Origin: Gemmatimonadota bacterium
GTDB lineage: Bacteria; Gemmatimonadota; Gemmatimonadetes; Gemmatimonadales; Gemmatimonadaceae
Direction: 5' to 3'
Assembly (NCBI GenBank): GCA_003142495.1
Contig: PLMM01000148.1
Span: 1 to 9,858, forward strand
DNA: 9,858 bases
Shown here: positions 1-7,155 of the stretch, in pieces
How positions within the stretch are numbered: position 1 is the first letter of the stretch
Layout: every line of letters starts with the position of its first letter
The notes under the pieces: model-generated
Database searches by the model: none
Seen by the model: only the letters and a program-made list of their open reading frames with translations
What the model was told of the DNA's origin: nothing
Made by a program: the position numbers and the translations under genes

Positions 1-27
1 CGTATTCCTCCAGACCGAGTGCACGTC

Positions 28-453
28 ATGTCCACCGCCGCCGCAGAGCCCAAGCGCGACAAATTTCCCACGCTTCGCGCCCTCGCCCCCGTGCTCGTGG
101 TCGACAGCGTCGACTCCTACCTTCCGTTCTGGACCGATCACCTCGGTTTCGTCCTCACCAATCACGTTCCCGCGCCGGACGGATCGCTCATCTTCGCGAT
201 CCTGCAGCGCGGTGACATAGAAATCATGTATCAGAGCCGCGCCAGCGTAGTGGAGGACGGCACAATGACAGCGCAGGATTTGGCCGGGCACTCCGTGGCA
301 CTGTTCATCACGGTCGAGTCGATCGACGACGCCGAGCGCGCCGTTTCCGGCGCACCCATCGTCAAGGCGCGACACGACACATTTTACGGATCGACCGAGA
401 TCTACGTGAAGGAGCCGGGCGGCAACACGGTCGGCTTCTCGCAGATGCGCTAG
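28..453 (+). CDS. VOC-fold protein (glyoxalase/bleomycin resistance/dioxygenase superfamily)
   Basis: A 141-residue protein, the usual size for a single two-module VOC domain. Residues about 18-45 form the first beta-alpha module, with the typical YLPFWTDHLGF helix (31-41). Residues 89-108 start the second module (VALFITVESIDDAERAV). Residues 117-138 (DTFYGSTEIYVKEPGGNTVGF) match the superfamily's closing 'FYG...DPdGN' hairpin. The family includes glyoxalases, ring-cleaving dioxygenases and antibiotic-binding proteins, so the substrate cannot be told. The Glu usually found near the end of the last strand as a metal ligand appears to be Gly136, and no His lies on the first strand, so a classical metal site is doubtful. 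I chose the ATG at 28; an in-frame GTG at 19 would add three residues. Neither has a clear Shine-Dalgarno, and the upstream region is cut by the window edge. It converges on the metallopeptidase gene with a 33-bp gap in which I see no convincing terminator hairpin. The fold assignment is firm and the function unknown. Confidence 0.85.
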   Translation: MSTAAAEPKRDKFPTLRALAPVLVVDSVDSYLPFWTDHLGFVLTNHVPAPDGSLIFAILQRGDIEIMYQSRASVVEDGTMTAQDLAGHSVALFITVESIDDAERAVSGAPIVKARHDTFYGSTEIYVKEPGGNTVGFSQMR

Positions 454-486
454 CGTCGCCGTGCGAACGCGTGAAGTTCCGCGCGA

Positions 487-3411
487 TCAGGGTCGATACG
501 CAACCGACACGTACGCCTGCGCGTGGTGCCGCACCGGCCCGCTGAGCGAGTAGCCGACTCCGCCGAGCAGCCTGGCGCCGGGCACGCGCACGACCCATAT
601 GCCATCCGTGTGCCAGCTCCCTTCAAGTCCCACGATCTGACTCCACTCTCCGATCCGATCGTTGGCGCTTCCGATCCAGTAGTACGGGCGCCAGATCGGC
701 CCCGGCATCGAGACACGCAACGTCGCGATCTCGATGCCCGTCGCCACCCCGATCGGAAGCACCGGCATCGAGACGCGCTGCGCGAGAAGCGACGAATCCA
801 TGAGCGGCGGCGCGAGACCGCCAAGCGCGAATCGCTCGAACTGTGGCGACGCAACCGACACCGCGCCGTACAGCCCATCCACCGCGATCTCGCGCCCCAT
901 CCCGTGCACCGCGAGCGAAGCGGTGAGCACCGCGCGCGACCATCCCTGATCGCCGAGCGCGCCGGCCGCCGCGGTGAGCGTCGCGCGCTCGGCGATACGC
1001 CAGTCGCGCGGAGTCTGGAGCGCGCCACCGCCGAGCGAGAGCTGCGCGACGGCGCGCCGCATCGACGGCAGGCTCGGCGGATCCACGGTTCCGTACGACG
1101 CGAGCGCACGCACGTTCAGGTCGTGCGATTGCTCGTCATCGTCGAGCTCCGTCCACGCGGAAAGTGCGCGATAGCGCGCGTCGAGCACCGACGGCGCGCT
1201 GTAATCGTGCTGTCGTGACGGCTGATTCTCGAGCGCGAACGCCTCGATGCCGACGAGAGGCCGGCGCCCGCGAAATACGGCTCCAATCGACGCACCACTC
1301 CAGCTCGCGCGGTCGCCCCACTGCCCTTGCAGCAGCCACGTGAGCTTGCCGACAGGATCGGTACCCGCATACGCGAGCCCGATGGACTTCCCTTCACTCG
1401 CCCAGCTCGCCGACAGTAGCAGTCGCTGTGCGCGCGGACCAAGTCCGTACGATCGATCACTCGGAATTGGCGAAACGGCGAGCGAGTCGAGCGTTGCGGA
1501 TACCGGCTGCTCGACGACCCACGGATAACGCCCGCGCGCGCTATCGGCGCGTGGCGCAGCGGAATTCAGTCGCACCCGCGCGAGATCGAGCCCGCGCGCA
1601 TGGAGGCGGAGAAAATAGACCCAGCCGCTCTCGCTCACCTCGGGATCGAGCGCCGCCCCGCTCACGTTGGTGAGCGCGGTCGCGATGCCAGTCGCGCGAT
1701 CCACGCGCGCGATGTTCGGCACGCCGCCAACCTCACTCGCGACCACGAGCTCGGAGCCACCGCGCGCGAACACCGGTGCGTATGCGCTCGCCTCCGCGTC
1801 GCCGACGATCGTCATCTCGCCGCCGGATGCAGGCATCGTCGCAACGCGCCATCCGTCCGCTCGCTGTACCGCGAAGGCGATCATGCGGCCGTCGCGCGAG
1901 AATCTCGGCCGCGTGTAGAGATGCGTGCGATCGCCCTCGGCGAGCACGGTCATCGCACCCGTCCGGAGCTCCACGCGCACGATGTCGCATCGTCCGCCGG
2001 CGCAGCGATCCGCCACCGCCGTGCGCCCGTCGGGCGAGGGGTCGGCGTGGCGGATGCCGGCACCGTGCGTCACGCGGCGCACGGCACCCGTACGCCAGCT
2101 CCACACGAAGAGATCGCGGCGAAAGACGCCGTCACCTCGCGCCGCGAGCGCCGTCACCAGCAGTCGCCCGCCGTCCGCGAAGAAGCGCGGCTCGGCGAAG
2201 GACACACCGCCGCGCGGATCGAGGCGCGCGAGAACTTCGAGCGGCGGCGGTCGCGACTCGATTGCCGGAACGTCCTCGGGGTCGAGCGCACGCGCACGCG
2301 CCGCGCGCGCCAGCGCCACGCTGTCGGGCGCGCGACGCTTGAGATCGAGGATGACGACGCGAGGCGCGTGCTGTGGATCGGTGAGCACGAGCGCCATCAG
2401 CGAGTCGTCGCGCGCGAGAGCGGGCGCGCCTGTGGCCCAGTGGAGCCGCTGCACCAACTCTCCCTCGCCTTCCCGCGCCAGCGAGTCGCCGGGAAGCGCG
2501 AGCAGCGCGCGCCGCGGCTCGCCATCGCGCGTATCGCGCGCATCGAGCGCGTCGTGCGTGAGCTCCGCGGTGAAGCGGCCGTACAGCTCATCCGGCGGCG
2601 CACCGTACACGCCGACGAATGCCTCGTTGAACGACCGCGGCACGCGCGCAGACATTCGCCTCCACAAGTGCACCACGCTCGAATCGCCATTGCGCGCCGC
2701 GAGCCATTCGAGAAAGGCGGATCCCGCGAGATACGCCATGTCCCCGCCCTCGAAGCGCGGCGACCCATCGAGCGCGGCGTACGTCGGCAGCTGCCCCTCG
2801 ATCGCCCACTGTCGCAGCACCGCGGGGCGCCACACGCCGTGCGGACGCCCGATGCCGCGCACGATCCGTCCCTCGACGAACGTGGCGTACCCCTCCGTCA
2901 CCCACCGCGGCGCGTGCAGGGCGAGCGGGCCGAACTTCACCGGCAGCAGACTCGTGAGCCGCCGCACCCCCGGATTTCTCGACTCGCGTGTGAGGTGCGC
3001 GATGTGCGCATACTCGTGGATCGAGAGCTGATCGCTCCACGCGCCGTTGCCCAGCGGCGACGACGGATCCGGGGGCGTTGGCCAGAGGAAGATGAGCGCC
3101 TGATCGAGGAGCGGAATCGCGAATCCGTTCGACACGTTGTTCGGATCCTCGACGATCACCATCACCCGCGCCTTCGGTGCGCTGCCGATGAGCGCCGACA
3201 CAGCATCGTGCGCCGCATCGATGCGCGAGGCCACGTCGCGCGTCCACGGCGCGACGTCATCCGTGTAGATGAAGCGGAAGTAGCGCGTGTCGAGCGTGCG
3301 CCAGTGCAGATGCGGCGTCGTCGTTTGCTGCGCCACCGCAACCCGCGCGACGAGCGCGGCGGCGCAGACGATCGAGCCCCACCAAAAGAAACGGAGTGCC
3401 GCGCGAGTCAT
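487..3411 (-). CDS. Secreted zinc metallopeptidase fused to a WD40/TolB-like propeller and a beta-rich, probable outer-membrane tail
   Basis: 974 residues from the chosen ATG. Residues 1-28 are a signal peptide: a basic start, a hydrophobic core and an AVA|Q cleavage site. Residues about 35-290 resemble the peptidase MA-like gluzincins: HEYAH at 132-136 supplies two zinc-binding His and the catalytic Glu133, and WVTEGYA at 170-176 supplies the probable third ligand Glu173. Residues about 400-615 contain propeller-type repeats with 'P-x-F/S-x-DG-R' turns (407-416, 457-463, 501-509, 545-553, 589-596), as in TolB/WD40-like proteins. Residues about 660-974 are rich in alternating polar/hydrophobic strands, carry a FALGG motif (861-865) reminiscent of Omp85/D15 barrels, and end in an aromatic-rich strand (YVSVAYRP), so I infer an outer-membrane barrel. 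The frame stays open upstream to 4164, but that part lies opposite the sulfur operon and precedes the signal peptide. Alternative starts are a GTG at 3426 and an ATG at 3480. No clear Shine-Dalgarno is visible. The peptidase and propeller calls are strong; the barrel and the substrate are inferred. Confidence 0.85.
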   Translation of the reverse strand: MTRAALRFFWWGSIVCAAALVARVAVAQQTTTPHLHWRTLDTRYFRFIYTDDVAPWTRDVASRIDAAHDAVSALIGSAPKARVMVIVEDPNNVSNGFAIPLLDQALIFLWPTPPDPSSPLGNGAWSDQLSIHEYAHIAHLTRESRNPGVRRLTSLLPVKFGPLALHAPRWVTEGYATFVEGRIVRGIGRPHGVWRPAVLRQWAIEGQLPTYAALDGSPRFEGGDMAYLAGSAFLEWLAARNGDSSVVHLWRRMSARVPRSFNEAFVGVYGAPPDELYGRFTAELTHDALDARDTRDGEPRRALLALPGDSLAREGEGELVQRLHWATGAPALARDDSLMALVLTDPQHAPRVVILDLKRRAPDSVALARAARARALDPEDVPAIESRPPPLEVLARLDPRGGVSFAEPRFFADGGRLLVTALAARGDGVFRRDLFVWSWRTGAVRRVTHGAGIRHADPSPDGRTAVADRCAGGRCDIVRVELRTGAMTVLAEGDRTHLYTRPRFSRDGRMIAFAVQRADGWRVATMPASGGEMTIVGDAEASAYAPVFARGGSELVVASEVGGVPNIARVDRATGIATALTNVSGAALDPEVSESGWVYFLRLHARGLDLARVRLNSAAPRADSARGRYPWVVEQPVSATLDSLAVSPIPSDRSYGLGPRAQRLLLSASWASEGKSIGLAYAGTDPVGKLTWLLQGQWGDRASWSGASIGAVFRGRRPLVGIEAFALENQPSRQHDYSAPSVLDARYRALSAWTELDDDEQSHDLNVRALASYGTVDPPSLPSMRRAVAQLSLGGGALQTPRDWRIAERATLTAAAGALGDQGWSRAVLTASLAVHGMGREIAVDGLYGAVSVASPQFERFALGGLAPPLMDSSLLAQRVSMPVLPIGVATGIEIATLRVSMPGPIWRPYYWIGSANDRIGEWSQIVGLEGSWHTDGIWVVRVPGARLLGGVGYSLSGPVRHHAQAYVSVAYRP

Positions 3412-3424
3412 GGCGCCAAGATGC

Positions 3425-3436
3425 ACCCGCGCGGGT
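3425..3436. promoter_or_regulatory. Perfect 12-bp palindrome in a divergent intergenic region, possible operator
   Basis: ACCCGCGCGGGT is a perfect inverted repeat with no spacer. It lies 14-25 bp upstream of the metallopeptidase start codon and about 75 bp upstream of the DUF442 gene. A/C-G/T-flanked G/C tracts of this type resemble operators of CsoR-family repressors, whose CstR members sense persulfides and control cstAB-type operons. No such regulator gene lies in the window, and a GC-rich background makes short palindromes fairly common, so the role is inferred from position only. Confidence 0.3.
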
Positions 3437-3510
3437 ACTCCTACAACGACGCGGTTCACATGAGGGGGCCATCGTGACATCTTCCATGCATGACTACCGG
3501 GAAGACGCCG

Positions 3511-3990
3511 ATGGAAGAGAGCGCAATGCGGAAGATCGTCGAGGTGCTGCCCTTCGGCGGCTGTCCCATACCAGGCGTCGCGACCTCCGGACAGCCGGAT
3601 GCCGGCGCGTGGAGCGCCCTCGCCAAGGCGGGCTTCAAGTCCGTCGTCGATCTTCGCGAGGCCGCGGAGCCGCGTGGGCACGATGAAGTCGGCGAGATCG
3701 CGCGCGCCGGACTTCGATATTTTCCCCTCCCCGTGAGCCACGAGTCGCTCGGCGACCGACAGTTCGATGCGCTCCGCGACTTTCTTCGCGATCCGCTGAA
3801 TCGTCCTGTACTCATACATTGTCAATCGGCGAATCGCGTGGGCGCACTGCTGCTGCCGTATCTCGCGCTGGACGAGCACCTCCCGCTCGACGAGGCGCAG
3901 CGACGCGCCGTCGCGGTTGGGCTGCGGTCGCCGGATTACTCCGCGATGGCGCTCGACTACGTCAAACGACACGCACAGACGGATGGCTGA
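3511..3990 (+). CDS. DUF442/Blh-type phosphatase-like (sulfurtransferase-associated) protein
   Basis: A 159-residue cytoplasmic protein with no signal peptide. It shows the DUF442 pattern: an N-terminal PGVATSGQPD segment (21-30), VVDLRE on the second strand (45-50), and the active-site loop HCQSANRVG (103-111), in which Cys104 and Arg109 form a CX4R loop. This is one residue shorter than the CX5R of classical tyrosine phosphatases, but CX4R is usual for this family. In Blh proteins this domain is fused to the N-terminus of an ETHE1-like persulfide dioxygenase and is thought to act in sulfur transfer. Here it is a separate gene whose stop codon directly abuts the start of a persulfide dioxygenase-rhodanese gene, which supports the same role. 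Start choice is uncertain: ATG at 3511 has GGGAAG six bases upstream, ATG at 3526 has GGAAGAG at a similar distance, and the longest frame starts at 3490 without a Shine-Dalgarno. True phosphatase activity is the alternative. Confidence 0.85.
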   Translation: MEESAMRKIVEVLPFGGCPIPGVATSGQPDAGAWSALAKAGFKSVVDLREAAEPRGHDEVGEIARAGLRYFPLPVSHESLGDRQFDALRDFLRDPLNRPVLIHCQSANRVGALLLPYLALDEHLPLDEAQRRAVAVGLRSPDYSAMALDYVKRHAQTDG

Positions 3991-5397
3991 ATGATTCTGC
4001 GCCGCTTCCACGAACAACAGCTCGCCCAGATGAGCTATCTCATCGGGTGCAGCGCCACACGCGAGGCGATCGTCGTCGATCCGATTCGCGATCCCGAGGT
4101 GTACATCCAGGCGGCGGCTGCGGCGGGGCTCAACATCACGCACGTGACGGAGACGCACATTCACGCCGACTACGTCTCCGGCTCACGGGAGCTCGTGGCG
4201 CGCACCGGCGCGGAGCTGTTGCTCTCGGCCGAGGGGCCGCCCACGTGGCGCTACGCGTTCGCGGAGAGTGACGGAGCCAAGCTTCTTCACGACGGCGACA
4301 TGTTCGATGTGGGTCGCGTGCGCTTCACCGTGCGCCACACGCCCGGCCACACCCCCGAGCACATCTCCTTCGTGGTAAAGGCGCTCGACACAGCCGAGGA
4401 GCCGGTCGCGATTCTCACTGGTGATTTCGTCTTCGTCAGCGATGTCGGGCGCCCCGATCTGCTCGAGCGCGCGGCGAACGAGGCCGGCACGAAGGAGGCG
4501 AGCGCGCGCCAGCTCTTCCTGTCGCTCAGCCGCATTCGCAAGCTCCCGGACTATCTGCAGATCTGGCCAGCGCATGGAGCCGGCAGCGCGTGCGGCAAGT
4601 CGCTGGGCGACATGCCGTCGTCGACGGTGGGGTACGAGCGCATGTCCAACTGGGCGTTCGCCGAGCGCAACGTCGACGCGTTCGTCGATCGCGTGCTGGA
4701 GGGGCAGATCGAGCCGCCGCCCTACTTCGGTGTGATGAAGCGCATCAATCGCGACGGTCCACCGGTGCTCGGCAAGCGCAAGGATCCGCCGTCGCCTCCA
4801 CCGGAGTCGCTCGCCGAGCTCGGACTCGCGGGCGCGCTCGTCATCGACGTGCGCCAGCCCGATCGCTTCGCTCGCGCGCACGTACCCGGGACGCTCAACA
4901 TTCCGTGGGGCGGATCGTTCACAACGCTTGCGGGAACGTTGATTCCGTACGAGCACGATCTCTATCTGCTTGCCGACGATCGCGAGACTGCGCTCGCCGC
5001 CGCGCGCGCGCTCACCCTGATCGGGCTCGATCGCATCGCCGGCATCTTCGATGAGCAAGCGTGCATCGCCTGGGTCGATGGCGGGCGCGCACTCGGGCGC
5101 ATTCGGCAGTTCTCGCCGCAGACACTCCTCGAGCAGGTCGCGAACAATGCGGTGATGCTCGTGGACGTGCGCTCGAAGAGCGAGTGGAACTCGGGTCATC
5201 ACCGCGAGGCGCACCACATTCCGCTCGGCGAGCTCCCGCGCGCACTGGCGACGCTCCCGCGCGATCGACCGATCGCGGTCTACTGCCAGCGCGGCTCGCG
5301 CTCGGCCGTCGCGTCGAGCCTGCTCTCCGCTGCGGGGATCGAGGCGGTGAACGTGCCGGACGGGTGGCTCGGTATCGAGGCGGCGCAGGGTTCCTGA
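3991..5397 (+). CDS. CstB-like MBL-fold persulfide dioxygenase with two rhodanese domains
   Basis: 468 residues in three domains. Residues 1-250 are a metallo-beta-lactamase fold of the ETHE1/persulfide dioxygenase type: THIHADYVSG (55-64), HTPGHTPEH (116-124), TGDFVFVSDVGRPDL (143-157) and WPAHGAGSACG (192-202). By analogy with ETHE1 the iron ligands would be His56, His120 and Asp145. Tyr61 replaces the His of the di-metal HxHxDH motif, which fits a mononuclear iron enzyme. Residues about 270-370 are a first rhodanese fold (VIDVRQPDRFARAHVPG, 284-300) whose active loop (LLADDRETA, 326-334) has no Cys, so it is probably inactive. Residues about 378-465 are a second rhodanese with an intact loop CQRGSRS (432-438), Cys432 being the persulfide carrier. 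This is the domain order of CstB, which oxidises low-molecular-weight persulfides and produces thiosulfate. The ATG follows the DUF442 gene's TGA with no gap, and GGATGG at 3981-3986 may be its Shine-Dalgarno. The family call is strong; substrate preference is inferred. Confidence 0.92.
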   Translation: MILRRFHEQQLAQMSYLIGCSATREAIVVDPIRDPEVYIQAAAAAGLNITHVTETHIHADYVSGSRELVARTGAELLLSAEGPPTWRYAFAESDGAKLLHDGDMFDVGRVRFTVRHTPGHTPEHISFVVKALDTAEEPVAILTGDFVFVSDVGRPDLLERAANEAGTKEASARQLFLSLSRIRKLPDYLQIWPAHGAGSACGKSLGDMPSSTVGYERMSNWAFAERNVDAFVDRVLEGQIEPPPYFGVMKRINRDGPPVLGKRKDPPSPPPESLAELGLAGALVIDVRQPDRFARAHVPGTLNIPWGGSFTTLAGTLIPYEHDLYLLADDRETALAAARALTLIGLDRIAGIFDEQACIAWVDGGRALGRIRQFSPQTLLEQVANNAVMLVDVRSKSEWNSGHHREAHHIPLGELPRALATLPRDRPIAVYCQRGSRSAVASSLLSAAGIEAVNVPDGWLGIEAAQGS

Positions 5398-5409
5398 GCC
5401 GACGCGCGC

Positions 5410-6216
5410 TCACCCCATCGCGCGCTTCGAGAAGCTGCGCATGCCGAGCGTCCAGAAGATCGCGATGATGATGATCAGTGCCGCGCTCACCGCGCGGAGA
5501 TCCATGTGCGGCATCCCCGGCGTCAGCACTCCGCGCATTCCCTCGGCGACGTACACGAGCGGGTTAATGAGCACCGCGTACTTCATGAATGGGAACACCG
5601 ACAGGTTCTGCCAGGGATAGTACGCGCATCCGAAGAAGATCATCGGCGCGACGATCACGCTGAACATCAGGCCGATCTGCTGCGGGCTCACGAGCGATCC
5701 CATGAGCAGCCCGAGCACCGAGAACGCGGTGGCGCCGAGCAGCACGATGAAGAGCACGAGCGCGAAATGCGTGGCGGTGAGCCCATCGATGGGCCCCATG
5801 ATGAGCCGCGCGATCGGGAGCACGAAGAGCGCGGCGATGAGTCCCTGCAACACACCGGCGACGATCTTCTCGAGCGCGATCAGCTCGATGGAGATCGGCG
5901 CGAGCAGCCGGTCCTCGATCTCGCGCGTCCAGCCAAAGTCCGCGACCATCGGGAGCGCCACGGATTGCACGCTCGAGAAGGCGAGGCTCACGGCGAGCAC
6001 GCCTGGAAGGAGCGCCGCCTTGTATGCGCTGCCGACGTAGCCCATGCGCGGCAGCAGCAGCCCGAAGACGACGATGAAGAGCAGCGGCTGCAGCGTCGTG
6101 CGAAGAAGAAAGTACGGCAGCTCGCGGCGCGCGACGTTGATGTCGCGGCGCAGCAGCGCGAGGAAGATCCGCCCCGCGGTCGCGCGCTGGGCGACGTCGG
6201 TGACAATGGCGGTCAT
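5410..6216 (-). CDS. ABC-2 type exporter permease (DrrB/NodJ-like)
   Basis: 268 residues, the usual length for an ABC-2 membrane subunit. Six hydrophobic segments are visible at about 37-56, 67-90, 112-140, 148-173, 178-200 and 239-257. The N-terminus is cytoplasmic and basic (LLRRDINVARRELPYFL). Residues 95-120 (GWTREIEDRLLAPISIELIALEKIVAG) hold the family's conserved cytoplasmic-loop pattern, and 198-228 (AYYPWQNL...INPLVYVAEGMRGV) the typical 'NP..Y..EG.R' region before the last membrane span. Its ATG overlaps the stop of the upstream ATP-binding gene by four bases (ATGA, 6213-6216), so the two are almost certainly translationally coupled and form one exporter. It is the last gene of the cutA operon and ends 12 bp from the convergent persulfide dioxygenase gene, with no room for a normal hairpin terminator. 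Drug, lipid or polysaccharide export are all possible. Confidence 0.92.
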   Translation of the reverse strand: MTAIVTDVAQRATAGRIFLALLRRDINVARRELPYFLLRTTLQPLLFIVVFGLLLPRMGYVGSAYKAALLPGVLAVSLAFSSVQSVALPMVADFGWTREIEDRLLAPISIELIALEKIVAGVLQGLIAALFVLPIARLIMGPIDGLTATHFALVLFIVLLGATAFSVLGLLMGSLVSPQQIGLMFSVIVAPMIFFGCAYYPWQNLSVFPFMKYAVLINPLVYVAEGMRGVLTPGMPHMDLRAVSAALIIIIAIFWTLGMRSFSKRAMG

Positions 6217-7151
6217 GTGAGCTGTCGCCCGGTGAGAGAGATGAAGAGCGTTTCGAGACTCGGCGGCGCGAGATGGATGTCGCGGATCGCGCGCGCGTGC
6301 GCGGTGGCGATGGTGACGAGCGCCGCGATCACCTCGCCGCCGCGATCGCTATAGACGCGCACACTGTTGCTCCCGTGCTCGGACTTTGCCTCGGCGCTCG
6401 AGACGCCGGGAACAGCGCGGATGTCGCGCATCAGCACCTCGCCGCTCCCATCGAGCACCAGCTCGATCATCGTGCCGCCGGGCGCGCGCGCCTTGAGCGC
6501 CTCTGGCGTGTCGATGGCGAGGAGCTTCCCCTGGTCGACGATCGCCAGGCGATCGCACAGCTTGTCCGCTTCCTCCATGTGGTGCGTGGTCATCACGATC
6601 GTGCGCCCCTGCGAGTGCAGGTCGCGCAGGATGGTCCAGAGATCGAGGCGTGCCTGCGGATCGAGACCGACTGTCGGCTCATCAAGGAAGATCACGCGTG
6701 GCTCGTGAATCAGCGCGCGTGCGATCATGAGACGCTGCTGCTGCCCGCCGGAGAGCTGCATCACCTTCGCCTCCGATCTTTCCGCGATGCCGAGCTTCTC
6801 GAGCAGCGCACGCGCGCGGGAATTGGCAATCGAGCGCGCGATGCCGAAGTACGCTGCGTGAAAAACGAGATTCTCGCGCACGTTCAGACTGCTGTCGGGA
6901 TTCGGGCGCTGCGGCACGACGCCGATGCGCTGGCGCACGAGCGTCGATTGCGTGCGCACATCCGCGCCTTCGATGATCGCGGTGCCGGATGTTGGCAGCA
7001 CACGCGTCGTGCAGATGCCGATCGTCGTCGTCTTCCCCGCGCCGTTGGGGCCGAGGAAGCCGAAGAGCTGCCCGTGCGGCACCTCGAGATTGATCGCATC
7101 GACGGCAGTGAAGGTGCCGTACCTCTTGGTCAACCCTTTCAGCTGGATCAT
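6213..7151 (-). CDS. ABC exporter ATP-binding protein (DrrA/NodI-like)
   Basis: 312 residues with a complete nucleotide-binding domain: Walker A GPNGAGKTT (34-42), Q-loop Gln81, signature LSGGQ (133-137), Walker B VIFLDEP (153-159) with catalytic Glu158, D-loop GLDP (162-165) and switch His190. Residues about 215-312 form the C-terminal extension typical of the daunorubicin-resistance (DrrA) group, ending in PSLETLFISLTGRQL (298-311 region), a motif characteristic of these exporters. It powers the permease encoded immediately downstream. The upstream gene of unknown function ends only four bases before this start, so all are probably on one transcript. No Shine-Dalgarno is evident, which again suggests coupling. 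The family is certain; the transported substrate is not. Confidence 0.95.
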   Translation of the reverse strand: MIQLKGLTKRYGTFTAVDAINLEVPHGQLFGFLGPNGAGKTTTIGICTTRVLPTSGTAIIEGADVRTQSTLVRQRIGVVPQRPNPDSSLNVRENLVFHAAYFGIARSIANSRARALLEKLGIAERSEAKVMQLSGGQQQRLMIARALIHEPRVIFLDEPTVGLDPQARLDLWTILRDLHSQGRTIVMTTHHMEEADKLCDRLAIVDQGKLLAIDTPEALKARAPGGTMIELVLDGSGEVLMRDIRAVPGVSSAEAKSEHGSNSVRVYSDRGGEVIAALVTIATAHARAIRDIHLAPPSLETLFISLTGRQLT

Positions 7152-7155
7152 GTGA

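Noticed and set aside
454..486. Possible bidirectional terminator between the two convergent genes
   Set aside because: Only CGCG-type short complementarities are present. There is no stable stem with a T-tract on either strand.
1600..3477. A 625-codon plus-strand open frame opposite the metallopeptidase gene, plus a 368-codon frame at 1925-3031
   Set aside because: Its translation is Arg/His/Ala-rich with no recognisable domain or hydrophobic core. It is fully antisense to a gene with clear domain motifs, and long stop-free antisense frames are expected at this GC content.
3412..4164. Upstream extension of the minus-strand metallopeptidase frame by about 250 codons
   Set aside because: The extension lies antisense to the DUF442 gene and the start of the persulfide dioxygenase gene. 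A normal signal peptide begins at the ATG at 3411, so the extra codons are just an open frame.
4183..5217. A 344-codon minus-strand frame opposite the persulfide dioxygenase gene
   Set aside because: The translation is Arg/His/Glu-rich with low-complexity character and no domain. The plus strand encodes unmistakable MBL and rhodanese motifs.
5398..5409. Terminator between the convergent persulfide dioxygenase and permease genes
   Set aside because: The gap is 12 bp and holds no inverted repeat. Any terminator would have to overlap coding sequence.
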